Shown: positions 18,012 to 27,180 of the stretch, piece by piece
Layout of the letters: every line of letters starts with the position of its first letter
How positions within the stretch are numbered: the stretch's first letter is position 1
From: Mycolicibacterium chubuense
GTDB taxonomy: Bacteria; Actinomycetota; Actinomycetes; Mycobacteriales; Mycobacteriaceae
Direction of reading: 5' to 3'
NCBI RefSeq assembly: GCF_001044255.1
Contig: NZ_JYNX01000025.1
Coordinates: 1 to 64,000 of the forward strand
Length of the DNA: 64,000 nt
Made by a program: the position numbers and the translations under genes
The notes under the pieces: generated by a model
What the model was told of the DNA's origin: nothing
What the model saw: the letters and a program-made list of their open reading frames with translations, nothing else
Databases searched by the model: none

Positions 18012-19373
18012 TCAAACGTGCGTGCGGTCGCCCCTGGTGCGTCGGGTCACGATGCGCGCGACCACGTACAGCACCACACCGACCACCAACAGCACACCGG
18101 CGAACAGCCACACCGTCGCGCTCTGCTGGGTCAGCAGCAGCACACACGACGCCACCCCGAGGACGGGGACGAACGTCCACACCCGGAAGTGGGGATGCTC
18201 CACGTGATCGCGGCGCAGCACCAGCACCGCGACGTTGGTCGACAGGAACACGAAGAGCAGCAGCAGCACCACGGTCTGAGCCAGCGTCGACAGATCTCCG
18301 ACGAGGGTCAACAGCATCGCGACCACCGTGGTGGCGAGGATCGCCACCCACGGGGTGCGCCGGTTGGGCAGCACCCGGGTGAGCACCGCCGGCAGCAGGC
18401 CCTGCTCGGCCATCCCGTAGGTCAACCGGCTCGACATGATCATCGTCAGCAGGGCGCCGTTGGCGACGGCGATCAACGCGATCAGGCTGAAAACCCAGTC
18501 CGGGATGCCGACACCGGACGCGCCCACGACCGCCAGCAGCGGACCCGACGACTTCGACAGCTCCTCGGGGGGCAGCGCGATCGAGGACGCCAGACCGACC
18601 AGCGCGTACATCACACCGGCGGTGATCAGGGCACCGAACAGGGCGCGCGGGTACACCCGGCTCGGATCCTTGATCTCCTCCACCACGTTGGCCGACGTCT
18701 CGAACCCGACGAACGAGTAGTAGGCGATGATCGCGCCGCCCAGCATGGCCATGGCCGGGCTGGACCCGTCCGGGAACTCGACGACGCGGCCGATATCGCC
18801 GTCGCCCCGGCCGAGCATCACGGCCACCACCGCGATCACGATCAGCAGACCGGACAGTTCGATGACCGTCATCACCACGTTCGTCTTCAGCGACTCGCTG
18901 ATCCCCCGGGCGTTCAGGCACGCCACCAGCACCAGGAACACCAGTGCAGCGGGAACGACGGGCACGTCGACGAACGTCGCAAGGTAGTCCCCGGAGAACG
19001 CCAGCGCCAGTCCGGCGGCACTGGTCACGCCGGCGGCGAGCATCGAGAAGCCCACCAGGAACGACAACAGCGGCTTGCCGAACGCCCGGTCGGCGAAGAC
19101 CGCCGCCCCGCCCGCGCGCGGATACTTCGTCACCAGTTCGGCATACGATCCCGCAGTCAGCAGAGCCATCAGCAACGCGATCACCAGCGGCGCCCAGAGC
19201 ACGCCGCCGACTTCGTCGGACAGCACTCCCATCAGCGCATAGATCCCCGCGCCCAGCACGTCGCCGAGAATGAACAGGAACAGCAGCGGCCCGGTGATCG
19301 ACCGGGCGAGCTTGGTCGGCGCGGCGGTGTCGACGGCCCGCGCGGTGCCGGTCTCCGAAGACATGTGAGTCAT
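18012..19373 (-). CDS. APC-superfamily amino acid permease
   Basis: A 453-residue inner-membrane permease with about 12 helices. The first helix carries the family signature GPLLFLFILGDVLGAGIYAL, and the second half has ILATTVVAMLLTLVGDLST. It most resembles cationic amino-acid/polyamine-type APC carriers. GGGAGGGA is 7 bases before the ATG at 19373; a second ATG three codons in is possible. The divergent LLM monooxygenase starts 103 bases away. Substrate is not determined. Confidence 0.88.
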   Translation of the reverse strand: MTHMSSETGTARAVDTAAPTKLARSITGPLLFLFILGDVLGAGIYALMGVLSDEVGGVLWAPLVIALLMALLTAGSYAELVTKYPRAGGAAVFADRAFGKPLLSFLVGFSMLAAGVTSAAGLALAFSGDYLATFVDVPVVPAALVFLVLVACLNARGISESLKTNVVMTVIELSGLLIVIAVVAVMLGRGDGDIGRVVEFPDGSSPAMAMLGGAIIAYYSFVGFETSANVVEEIKDPSRVYPRALFGALITAGVMYALVGLASSIALPPEELSKSSGPLLAVVGASGVGIPDWVFSLIALIAVANGALLTMIMSSRLTYGMAEQGLLPAVLTRVLPNRRTPWVAILATTVVAMLLTLVGDLSTLAQTVVLLLLFVFLSTNVAVLVLRRDHVEHPHFRVWTFVPVLGVASCVLLLTQQSATVWLFAGVLLVVGVVLYVVARIVTRRTRGDRTHV

Positions 19374-19476
19374 GCGATGTCCCTCCCTCGGGCCGACGGC
19401 AGGCCGGCTCGCCGGGATCTGTACCCGTTGCGCGGAGTTGTAGGCCCCGAACCGCCGCGGAGGTCAGAATGAGCGC

Positions 19477-20643
19477 ATGCGCTTCGGGAACTTCATGGCA
19501 CCGTTTCACCCGACCGGACAGAATCCGACGCTGGCGATCGAACGCGATCTCGACCTCGTCGTGGCGATGGATCGCCTCGGATTCCACGAGGCATGGATCG
19601 GCGAGCACCACTCGGCCGGCTTCGAGATCATCGCCTCACCCGAGGTGTTCATCGGTGTCGCTGCGGAGCGGACCAAACACATCAGGTTGGGCACCGGGGT
19701 CAGTTCGCTGCCCTATCACCACCCGCTGATGCTCGCCGATCGGATGGTGCTGCTGGATCATCTGACCCGCGGCCGGGTGATGCTGGGGTGCGGGCCGGGC
19801 CAGCTCACCTCCGACGCGCACATGCTCGGCATCCCGGCCGACGAGCAGCGTCCCCGTATGGAGGAGTGCCTCGACGCCATCATGCGGCTGCTGCGCGGCG
19901 AGACCGTCACGATGCACACCGACGGATTCACCTTGCAGGACGCGCGTCTTCAGCTGAAGCCCTACAGCGACCCGTGCTTCGACGTCGCTGTTGCGGCGTC
20001 GTTCTCGCCGACCGGTCCGCGCGGCGCGGGCAGGCACGGCATCGGGATGCTGTCGATCGCCGCGACCGCCCGGCAGGGTATGGACCTGTTGGCCCAGCAC
20101 TGGAGGACCTGGGAGGAGGTGGCCCTCGAGCACGGCCATGTCGCCGACCGGTCCAAGTGGCGGCTCGTCGGCCCGATGCACCTGGCCGACACCCGGGAGC
20201 AGGCCGAGCGTGACGTCGCCTACGGCATCGCCGAATTTTCCCGCTATTTCAGCCACATCCTGCCCGCCGGTCCGGTGCAGGGCGACACCGTCGAGGAGAT
20301 CATCGCCAACAACCGGGAGTCGGGATTCGCGGTGATCGGCACCCCCGAGGACGCGGTCGCCAAGATCGAGGAGCTCGTCGAGGCGAGCGACGGCGGGTTC
20401 GGCGCTTTCCTGCTCTTCGATCACGATTGGGCGCCGCCTGCGGCCAAGCTGCGCAGCTACGAACTGTTCGCCCAGTACGTGATCCCACACTTCACCGGAC
20501 AGCTTGCCGCACCGGCCGCCTCGCGCGACTGGGTCACCGACAGTGGACGCGAATTCGTCGACCGCGCCGCCCACGCGATCGGCAAGGCGATCGAGGACCA
20601 TGCCGCCGAGCAGCAGGCCAAGCACACTCCGGCCACCCCCTAG
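19477..20643 (+). CDS. LLM-class flavin-dependent monooxygenase (limonene monooxygenase-like)
   Basis: A 388-residue bacterial-luciferase-like protein. It starts MRFGNFMAPFHP and has the family motifs DLVVAMDRLGFHEAWIGEHH and TSDAHMLGIPADEQRPRMEE, as in the limonene 1,2-monooxygenase/long-chain alkane-type group that uses FMNH2 (some relatives use F420). GGAGGTCAGAATG lies upstream of the start. It is followed at 6 bases by a kinase-like gene, a SnoaL-like gene and a VOC gene on the same strand, which may form a transcription unit for breakdown or modification of an unknown organic compound. Confidence 0.85.
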   Translation: MRFGNFMAPFHPTGQNPTLAIERDLDLVVAMDRLGFHEAWIGEHHSAGFEIIASPEVFIGVAAERTKHIRLGTGVSSLPYHHPLMLADRMVLLDHLTRGRVMLGCGPGQLTSDAHMLGIPADEQRPRMEECLDAIMRLLRGETVTMHTDGFTLQDARLQLKPYSDPCFDVAVAASFSPTGPRGAGRHGIGMLSIAATARQGMDLLAQHWRTWEEVALEHGHVADRSKWRLVGPMHLADTREQAERDVAYGIAEFSRYFSHILPAGPVQGDTVEEIIANNRESGFAVIGTPEDAVAKIEELVEASDGGFGAFLLFDHDWAPPAAKLRSYELFAQYVIPHFTGQLAAPAASRDWVTDSGREFVDRAAHAIGKAIEDHAAEQQAKHTPATP

Positions 20644-20649
20644 CGCGTC

Positions 20650-21465
20650 TTGACCCCGGCCGAGCCCGATCCGACCGCACTGGCGCAGCACCGGCTCGAG
20701 CAGTGGCGGCTGCGTGCCGACGGACCTGCCGAGCGCAGCGGCGACGCACTGACCCTGCCGGTGCGAACGGCCGACGGGACGCCGGCACTGCTCAAGATCG
20801 GTGCCTCGGACTCCGAGCATCTGGTGCTGCGCCGCTGGGGCGGCGACGGTGCGGTGCGGCTTCTGCGGGCCGATCCCCACGAGCGGGTGCTCCTCACCGA
20901 ACGAGTGGGGCCGACGACGCTCGACGCGCTGACCGACACCGAGGCGTGCGAGATCGTCGCGGGACTCTACAGCCGCCTGCACGTTCCCGCCCTGCCCCGA
21001 TTGCCCTCGGCCACAAAGGCTTTGCGTCGCTGGGCGGACCGTCTCGATGACCTGGACCTCAGCGTCCCGGTGCCGCGCCGGTTGATTGAACAGGCCTTGG
21101 CGCTGACCCGCGACCTGAGCGCCGACGCATCGGAGGTGGTGCTGCACGGCGACCTCCAGTTCTCCTCGGTGCGCGCCGCCGACCGGGAACCGTGGCTGGC
21201 GGTCGATGCGCGCCCGGTCAACGGCGATCCGCACGACGAACTGGCCCCGATGCTGGTGCATCGCTGGGAGGACTACGCCGGGCACGTCCGCGATGGCGTG
21301 CGGCACCGCTTCTGGACGCTCGTCGACGCCGCCGGGCTCGACGACGACCGGGCGCGCGCGTGGATCGTGGTGCGGATGGTCCGTCTTGCCACCGGCGCCT
21401 CCGGCGCGAATGCCTCCGCCGCGGTAACCCGCTACCTGGCGATCGCGAAGGCGGTGCAGGACTGA
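20650..21465 (+). CDS. APH(6)-like kinase-fold protein with altered metal site
   Basis: A 271-residue protein of the streptomycin 6-kinase/hydroxyurea phosphotransferase type (APH_6_hur). The N-lobe includes PALLKIGASDSEHLVLRRW with a likely ATP-binding Lys. The catalytic loop reads LHGDLQFSS, giving His166 and Asp168, but the Asn normally eight positions after the His is Ser173. The second metal motif is AVDARP instead of the usual DP or DPK. Activity is therefore uncertain. The start is a TTG six bases after the LLM stop; there is no clear ribosome site, so coupling to the upstream gene is likely. Confidence 0.72.
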   Translation: MTPAEPDPTALAQHRLEQWRLRADGPAERSGDALTLPVRTADGTPALLKIGASDSEHLVLRRWGGDGAVRLLRADPHERVLLTERVGPTTLDALTDTEACEIVAGLYSRLHVPALPRLPSATKALRRWADRLDDLDLSVPVPRRLIEQALALTRDLSADASEVVLHGDLQFSSVRAADREPWLAVDARPVNGDPHDELAPMLVHRWEDYAGHVRDGVRHRFWTLVDAAGLDDDRARAWIVVRMVRLATGASGANASAAVTRYLAIAKAVQD

Positions 21466-21483
21466 GCCGCTTACGGTGTGACG

Positions 21484-22017
21484 ATGACCGATCCGATGGT
21501 CCAGGAGATGCTCGACGAGTTCGCGCTCGGCAAGCTCGTGCACCGCTACTCCCGCGCGGTCGACCGTGGTGACGCGGCGGCTCTGCGCGGCCTGTACCAC
21601 CCGGACGCCACCGATGCGCACGGCGGATTCTCGGCCGGCTCGGCCGCTGATCTCGTCACGCAGATCATGGCGGCGCGTCCGTACCTGCGGTCCATGCAGC
21701 ACCACGTCACCACGATGAACTTCGCCGTCGAGGGGGACGTCGCCGAAGGTGAGATCTACATGCTGGCGACACACACCCTGGATGCCGGTGATCACGACGT
21801 CGACGTCGTGGTCGGCGGCCGCTACCTCGACAGGTACGAAAAGCGCGACGGCGAGTGGAGATTCACCGCCCGTAGCATCGTGACCGATTGGGCGCGGGTC
21901 AGCGACCCGTCGGCCACCGACCTGAGCCACCCCATCACCCGGGGCACCGCGACGGGAAGCCCGGGTCCGGACGATCCGTCCCATCGGTTCTTCTCACTGC
22001 TCTCCGGCGGCGCATGA
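21484..22017 (+). CDS. SnoaL-like / NTF2-fold protein
   Basis: A 177-residue protein of the SnoaL-like, NTF2-fold family. The pattern LVHRYSRAVDRGDAAALRGL followed by YHPDATDAHGGF is typical of ketosteroid isomerase-like enzymes and small dioxygenase subunits. A central segment MQHHVTTMNFAVEGDVAEGE forms the sheet lining the pocket. The ATG at 21484 is used; a GTG six bases earlier is possible. It follows the kinase-like gene by 18 bases. Substrate unknown. Confidence 0.8.
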   Translation: MTDPMVQEMLDEFALGKLVHRYSRAVDRGDAAALRGLYHPDATDAHGGFSAGSAADLVTQIMAARPYLRSMQHHVTTMNFAVEGDVAEGEIYMLATHTLDAGDHDVDVVVGGRYLDRYEKRDGEWRFTARSIVTDWARVSDPSATDLSHPITRGTATGSPGPDDPSHRFFSLLSGGA

Positions 22018-22080
22018 CGATTCGATGAACATGCGGCCTGTCGCGGAGGAATACGCGTCGGCGCGGGTACCGATGGAGGC

Positions 22081-22512
22081 ATGGCTCTGGTTCCCAGCAC
22101 GGGTTTCGCCCACGTCCGCATCACCGTCACCGACATCGCACGGTCCAAGAAGTTCTACGACACGGTGTTCGGATGGCCGCTGGTCGTCGACGCGTCGTCG
22201 ATGGCCGATGATCCGGGGGTCGCGGAGTCGCAGGAGCGGTTCTTCGGCGGCGCGGTCTATCAGACGCCACAGGGCACGCTGTTTGGCCTGCGGCCCGGCG
22301 GCAGCGGCAGCTTCGATCCCACCCACATCGGGCTCGACCACGTCAGCTTCGCCGTCGCGAGCCGGTCGGATCTGAATTCCGCTCAGGCGGCGCTCGCGGA
22401 CGCCGGCATCGAGCACGGCGCCATCACCGTGCTCGAAGACGCGGGGATCGCGATCCTGTCGTTCCAGGATCCTGACGACATCAACATCGAACTGACCGCA
22501 CCGCTGAGCTGA
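22081..22512 (+). CDS. VOC-superfamily (glyoxalase-like) protein
   Basis: A 143-residue vicinal-oxygen-chelate protein with the paired beta-alpha-beta-beta-beta fold: AHVRITVTDIARSKKFYDTV opens the first module and LDHVSFAVASRSDLNSAQAA the second, ending DPDDINIELTAP. His and Glu residues in these segments are probable metal ligands. It could be a dioxygenase, lyase or resistance-type binding protein. It ends the plus-strand cluster that begins with the LLM gene and converges with the DUF1214 gene. Confidence 0.82.
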   Translation: MALVPSTGFAHVRITVTDIARSKKFYDTVFGWPLVVDASSMADDPGVAESQERFFGGAVYQTPQGTLFGLRPGGSGSFDPTHIGLDHVSFAVASRSDLNSAQAALADAGIEHGAITVLEDAGIAILSFQDPDDINIELTAPLS

Positions 22513-22521
22513 GCCCGGCGC

Positions 22522-23652
22522 TCAGGTCACCGACGTGGGCGCGTCGGCCAGCGCCACCAGCGCGGTGTCCGGGCGCACCGGGACCTGGTCGGCGTGGAAC
22601 CAGCGGAAGGCGAGGTTGCCCCGCGGATAGTCGACCGTGGACACCGAGTTCGGGTGTGTTGTCTGTCTTTTGGCGATCACGATGGTCACCGACCCGTCGC
22701 TGTTGGGCACCGCCGTGTGCCCGTTGACCGACACTCTCCCGTCGGTCACGATGTGACCGCCCATGAACTGGTTCCACACCACCATGTTCCAGAACCGGCA
22801 CTGCGGAGGGCGGTGGGTGACGACGAGTGCCTCGTCGTCGCCGAGAACGAAGCTGCCGTAGGAGTAGCAGGCGTCGCGGGCTGACCAGCCGAAGTTGCTG
22901 TCGGGCACCCGGTACGGCTCACCGAACTCGTTGGCCACCTGGGTGACCTCGTGCCCGAGGGCGTGGGCGTCGTCGACGCGGGCGCCGACGGCGAGGGGCA
23001 CGATCGCGAACATCGTCCGCAGCCAGGCCGCACACGCCCGCAGCGCCGCGGCCGTCTCCTGATCGCCGTGCCGGATGGGGTCCGGCTCGTCAAGTGCCTC
23101 GATCTGCCAGCGCACCGGCCGCCCGGACGTCGGATCGACCTGATAGTCGCGCGTCACCAGCACCGCCATGCCCGGCAGCGGTCCGATCTCGAAGGAGAAG
23201 TCGCCGGCGGCGTCGAGGTGGCCCGCGCTGTCCAGATCGCTGTCGTTGACGATGTGCACGACGCGATCCGACCAGCTGCCCGGGGCGGGCTCGTTGTAGG
23301 CCGTCACCGAGAAGTACACGCTGTCACCGCGATTCCCGCTGACACGGTAGCGGCGGCGCTCGTCGACCGGGCATAGGTGGTACCACGCGTCGGTGTTGTC
23401 CCCGCCCCAGCGCCGATCGCGGCGGAATGGGGTGTTGAGTTCGATGAACTGCGGCCGGCTCGGCTCGGCGAACAGGTAGGTGTCGAACGCGACGCCGAGC
23501 GTGGTCGCCAGCATCCGGTACCCGTCGGCGAGGTTCCGATCGTCGACGACGGCACGGTCACCGTCGGTGAAGCTACGGTCGAGCCCTCCGAGGGTCTCGA
23601 CCAATTCCCGCCATGCCGAACCGGATTCGCTGCCGAGGTGGCCTTCCGTCAC
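22522..23652 (-). CDS. DUF1214-domain protein
   Basis: A 376-residue protein. The C-terminal part (LGDDEALVVTHRPPQCRFWN, then VSVNGHTAVPNSDGSVTIVI and HPNSVSTVDYPRGNLAFRWF) is the DUF1214 domain often paired with DUF1254; here an N-terminal all-beta region precedes it. No signal peptide is visible. The family's biochemical role is unknown. The GTG start overlaps the stop of the TetR gene upstream (GTGA at 23649-23652), so it is coupled to that regulator and is a likely target of it. Confidence 0.8.
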   Translation of the reverse strand: MTEGHLGSESGSAWRELVETLGGLDRSFTDGDRAVVDDRNLADGYRMLATTLGVAFDTYLFAEPSRPQFIELNTPFRRDRRWGGDNTDAWYHLCPVDERRRYRVSGNRGDSVYFSVTAYNEPAPGSWSDRVVHIVNDSDLDSAGHLDAAGDFSFEIGPLPGMAVLVTRDYQVDPTSGRPVRWQIEALDEPDPIRHGDQETAAALRACAAWLRTMFAIVPLAVGARVDDAHALGHEVTQVANEFGEPYRVPDSNFGWSARDACYSYGSFVLGDDEALVVTHRPPQCRFWNMVVWNQFMGGHIVTDGRVSVNGHTAVPNSDGSVTIVIAKRQTTHPNSVSTVDYPRGNLAFRWFHADQVPVRPDTALVALADAPTSVT

Positions 23653-24218
23653 GTGCTGATTCCTCTCATGATCAGGGTCGCGGCGCGATCCAGCCAGTCA
23701 TTGTCGGGGGCCGCGCCGCGAGTCAGCAGGGACACCAGCGTGATACCTGCGACCGCCTCGGCCAGTTCGTCGGCGGACACATCCGGCCGGACCTCGCCGC
23801 GCGCGGCCGCGTCGCTCAGGAAATCACCGAGCCCGCGCGTGATGACGTCGCCGAACCTCTCGAGCAACGCAGCGTGCAGCGTGGGATCGGCAGCCATCTC
23901 CCCGATCAGACCGGGCAGCGCGGCGCGGGCAGGTGCGAGGATCGCGGCCACGCGCCGCACCATCTCCCGGATGTCGCCGGCCAGGGATCCGGTCGACGGG
24001 ATCCGGGTGGCCTCCCCGATCGGGAACACGGCCTCGTGCACCAGGTGCGCCTTGCTCGGCCAGCGCCGGTAGATCGCGGGCTTGCTGGTGCCGGCGCGCT
24101 GGGCGATGGCCCCCACCGACAGTTCGGCATAGGGCACCTCGCCGATCAACTCGGCCGTGGCCGCGAGGACGGCGTCGTCGATCTGCCGATTGCGCGGTCG
24201 GCCAAGGTCTGTCGTCAT
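23649..24218 (-). CDS. TetR-family transcriptional regulator
   Basis: A 189-residue TetR regulator. The N-terminal helix-turn-helix spans about 10-55 (AELSVGAIAQRAGTSKPAIY, then RRWPSKAHLVHEAV), and the rest is a helical ligand-binding/dimer domain. The ATG at 24218 was chosen because upstream codons lie in the promoter of the divergent sulfotransferase gene. Only 22 to 28 bases separate the two starts, and they contain a GTGACTCAC palindrome. Autoregulation and control of the divergent sulfotransferase and the coupled DUF1214 gene are likely. Confidence 0.87.
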   Translation of the reverse strand: MTTDLGRPRNRQIDDAVLAATAELIGEVPYAELSVGAIAQRAGTSKPAIYRRWPSKAHLVHEAVFPIGEATRIPSTGSLAGDIREMVRRVAAILAPARAALPGLIGEMAADPTLHAALLERFGDVITRGLGDFLSDAAARGEVRPDVSADELAEAVAGITLVSLLTRGAAPDNDWLDRAATLIMRGIST

Positions 24219-24240
24219 TACGTGACTCACAGTAACATAA
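24218..24240. promoter_or_regulatory. Shared divergent promoter/operator of TetR and sulfotransferase genes
   Basis: The stretch holds GTGACTCAC (24222-24230, an odd perfect palindrome) flanked by TTAC (24218-24221) and GTAA (24232-24235). TAACAT at 24233-24238 is a -10-like element for the rightward gene, 8 bases before the GTG at 24247. On the other strand TATGTT (24234-24239) is a -10-like element for the TetR gene. The two boxes overlap, so the two polymerases would compete and one bound repressor could block both. Confidence 0.5.
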
Positions 24241-25494
24241 GTGGCTGTGACGGACACCACATCCGATGTGATCATGCTCGACGACCTGGCAGCACCGCGA
24301 TACAACCCTGCCGCACAACAGGTTCGGGACATGATGGCCGCGATGGCGGACGAGTGCCCGCTGAAGTCGGACGCCCTGCACGCCGCCGCCCGGCAGGCGA
24401 CCGGGCTGGACGACTTCGGCGCCGACGACTACCGCGAACGGCTGGACATTTATCTCGGCTCGCTCGCCGATCTCGACGACATGCACGCTCCCGGCCGGGT
24501 GAACTTCTTCAGCCAGCTCACGCAGTGGTTGACGAACCGGCTGCTGCTCACCGACCTGCTGCGCCGCCATCCGCAGATCCACGACATCGAGTTGGCGCCC
24601 CCGGTGGTGATCGCCGGACTGCCGCGCACCGGGACCACGCATCTGCACAACATGCTCGCCGCCGGACCGACTTTCCGCACGATGCAGTACTGGGAGAGCG
24701 TGGAACCGTTCCCGCTGCCCGCCGAGGACGGAGTCGAGCCCGATCCGCGTCGGGCCAGGATGGAATTGGCGGTGTCGATGATGGACCTGCTGATCCCCCA
24801 CTTCCGCAGCATGCACGAAATGACCACCGATCATGTGCACGAGGAGATCCAGCTGCTGGCCAACGATTTCTCCACGATGCTGATGGAGACGCTCGCGCAT
24901 GTGCCCGCCTGGCGGGACCACTACCTGCGCTCGGATCAGACGCCGCACTATGAGTATCTGCGCACTCAGCTGCAGGCGATGCAGTTCCTGCGAGGCGGAC
25001 GCCGCTGGCTCCTCAAGTCACCTCAGCATCTCGAGCAGTTGCCGGTGCTGGACCGCGTGTTTCCTGGCGTGGTGGTGGTGTGCACTCATCGCGACCCGGT
25101 GCCGGTGGTGCTGTCGATGCTGGCGATGGTCGTCTACGCGGCACGGATGTACAGCGCAGCGCCGCCGGTCGAGACGATCGCCGCCGCATGGGTCGACCGG
25201 CTCGAGCTCATGCTCGCAGCGCTGATCCGTGACCGTGACCTCATCGGGAGCGGCCGTTCGGTGGACATCCGGTTCGACGACTTCATGACCGACGAGGTGG
25301 GAACCGCCGAGCGGGTGTACCAGCTCGCCGGCGAACCGATGACCCACGAGGCACGTGCGGCCATCGACGCCTACCTGGTTGCCCATCAACGCAACCGGTT
25401 CGGCAGGGTGGTCACCTCGTGCGAGATGTTCGGCGTCGAGGAGCAGGACCTGCGTCGCCGGTTCACGCCGTACGCGGAGCGCTTTTCGAGGTGA
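24241..25494 (+). CDS. Sulfotransferase family protein
   Basis: A 417-residue cytosolic sulfotransferase of the mycobacterial Sulfotransfer_3-like family, transferring sulfate from PAPS to an unknown, probably lipid or sterol-like, acceptor. The 5'-phosphosulfate loop is VVIAGLPRTGTTHLHNML (about 121-138), and the 3'-phosphate site is probably WLLKSPQHLEQLP with CTHRDPVPVVLS. The start is GTG at 24241 or, better placed for a leaderless message, GTG at 24247. It faces the TetR/DUF1214 operon and converges with the GH13 gene. Confidence 0.85.
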   Translation: MAVTDTTSDVIMLDDLAAPRYNPAAQQVRDMMAAMADECPLKSDALHAAARQATGLDDFGADDYRERLDIYLGSLADLDDMHAPGRVNFFSQLTQWLTNRLLLTDLLRRHPQIHDIELAPPVVIAGLPRTGTTHLHNMLAAGPTFRTMQYWESVEPFPLPAEDGVEPDPRRARMELAVSMMDLLIPHFRSMHEMTTDHVHEEIQLLANDFSTMLMETLAHVPAWRDHYLRSDQTPHYEYLRTQLQAMQFLRGGRRWLLKSPQHLEQLPVLDRVFPGVVVVCTHRDPVPVVLSMLAMVVYAARMYSAAPPVETIAAAWVDRLELMLAALIRDRDLIGSGRSVDIRFDDFMTDEVGTAERVYQLAGEPMTHEARAAIDAYLVAHQRNRFGRVVTSCEMFGVEEQDLRRRFTPYAERFSR

Positions 25495-25500
25495 GCCCGC

Positions 25501-27180
25501 TCAGATGATCGGATCGTCGTCGGGGCGGCGCAGCCGGAGCCACCGGTAACCGTAGGCGCCCAGTTGGAGGTCGACCCTTCCCTTGGCGTCGAGCGATTGC
25601 TCGGAGAGGCCATCGAGCAGATCGACGAGGACACAGCCAGGCCCCACGTCGTCGAGAACTATCGGCACGATGACAGCCTCGGCCCCGAAGTTGTGCAGGG
25701 CGAGCATCAACCAGCCCGACTCCTCCCGGCAGACGTGGGCGAGCACCGCACGGTGGGGTTGCTTGACCACTTCTGCTGTTGCCCAACCGATCTCGGGCTG
25801 CTGGCGGTAGGTGTAGATGAGGTCGCGAATGAACCACCAGAACGAGCCGTGATCATGACGCTGATCGGCGACGTTGACGCGCTCAGGGCCGTAGAGCCCG
25901 TCGGGCAGCGGGCGGGGAAGCCGTCGACGAGGGGCGCGGGAGAAGCCGCCGTTGTCGCCGTCCGTCCACTGCATCGGCGTTCGTACCGCGAAGCGGCCAG
26001 GGATCTCGAGGTTCTCAGCCATGCCGATCTCCTCGCCGTAGAACAACACCGGTGTCCCCGGCAGGGAGAACGCGAGCGAGTACGCCATGCGCATCCGCCG
26101 TTCGTCTCCACCGAGCATCGACGGAAGCCGGCGCCGCAGACCCCGGCCGAACAGTTGCATGTCCGGGTCGGGGCCGAACGCGTCGAAAACCTCCTGGCGC
26201 TCGCTGTCGGTGAGTTTGTCGAGGGTGAGTTCGTCGTGGTTGCGCACGAAATTGGCCCATTGGCTGGTGATGTCGAGGACCGGACGCTGGCGCAACGCCT
26301 TGGCGATCGGCCGGGCGTCGCCGCGGGCGAGGGAGAGGAAGATGTTCTGCATTCCGATGAAATCGAATTGCATGTTGAGACCGTCTCCGTCGGCCCCCCC
26401 GAAGAACTTCTTCTGTTCCCGGTAGGGGACGTTGACCTCACCGAGGAGCACGGCATCTCCGAGGCGCCGGGTGACGAAGTTCCGCACGTCGCCCAGGTAG
26501 CGAAAAGGATCGAAGACGCCCGGGTCTCCAGGCGCACCGTCGTCGGCGAACAGAAACGGCACCGCATCGACCCGGAACCCGGACACCCCGAGCGCGAGCC
26601 AGAACCCCAGGGTGCGCGAAATCTCCTCCTGAACACGAGGATTGGCGATGTTCAGGTCAGGCTGATGCTTATAGAAGTGGTGCAGGTACCACTCGCCGGT
26701 TCTGGGCTCCGGCTCCCAGATGCTGTCCTCCTGGTCCGGGAAGACGACATCCTTCGCACTCGACGCCGGCTCGGTGGAACTCCAGACGTAATAGTCGCGA
26801 TACGGATCGTCCTTACTCCGTCGAGCGGATTTGAACCAGGGGTGCGCATCTGAGGTGTGGTTCATGACGAAATCGACCACGACACGGATTCCGGTGGAAC
26901 GGGCGGTGCGGACGAGTTCGACGAAGTCACCCAGGTTGCCGAGGCGGGGGTCGACCCCGAAGAAGTCCGTGATGTCGTAGCCGTCGTCCTTGCGGGCGGT
27001 CGGATAGAAGGGCATCAGCCACAGGCACGTCACCCCGAGGTCGAAGAGGTACTCGATGCGCTCGGTCATCCCCCGGATGTCGCCACATCCGTCGCCGTTC
27101 CAGTCGTAGAAGGTCTCGACGTCGGCGCAGTAGAAAACGGCGTTCTTCCACCACAGGTCGCCCGTCTCGATGGTCCTCAT
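25501..27180 (-). CDS. GH13 alpha-amylase-family enzyme (trehalose synthase/glucosidase-like)
   Basis: A 559-residue GH13 glycoside hydrolase or transferase. The N-terminus WWKNAVFYCADVETFYDWNG with DGYDITDFFGVDPRLG is typical of trehalose-synthase-like members. The catalytic triad is visible: nucleophile Asp205 in GFRVDAVPF, acid/base Glu248 in LLGEVNV, and Asp316 in RNHDEL. It acts on maltose/alpha-glucan-type sugars. Its ATG overlaps the TGA of the upstream gene (ATGA at 27177-27180); that upstream reading frame is the C-terminal half of a broken LLM gene, so this gene was ancestrally coupled to it. It now depends on the promoter of the inserted dehydrogenase. Confidence 0.88.
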   Translation of the reverse strand: MRTIETGDLWWKNAVFYCADVETFYDWNGDGCGDIRGMTERIEYLFDLGVTCLWLMPFYPTARKDDGYDITDFFGVDPRLGNLGDFVELVRTARSTGIRVVVDFVMNHTSDAHPWFKSARRSKDDPYRDYYVWSSTEPASSAKDVVFPDQEDSIWEPEPRTGEWYLHHFYKHQPDLNIANPRVQEEISRTLGFWLALGVSGFRVDAVPFLFADDGAPGDPGVFDPFRYLGDVRNFVTRRLGDAVLLGEVNVPYREQKKFFGGADGDGLNMQFDFIGMQNIFLSLARGDARPIAKALRQRPVLDITSQWANFVRNHDELTLDKLTDSERQEVFDAFGPDPDMQLFGRGLRRRLPSMLGGDERRMRMAYSLAFSLPGTPVLFYGEEIGMAENLEIPGRFAVRTPMQWTDGDNGGFSRAPRRRLPRPLPDGLYGPERVNVADQRHDHGSFWWFIRDLIYTYRQQPEIGWATAEVVKQPHRAVLAHVCREESGWLMLALHNFGAEAVIVPIVLDDVGPGCVLVDLLDGLSEQSLDAKGRVDLQLGAYGYRWLRLRRPDDDPII

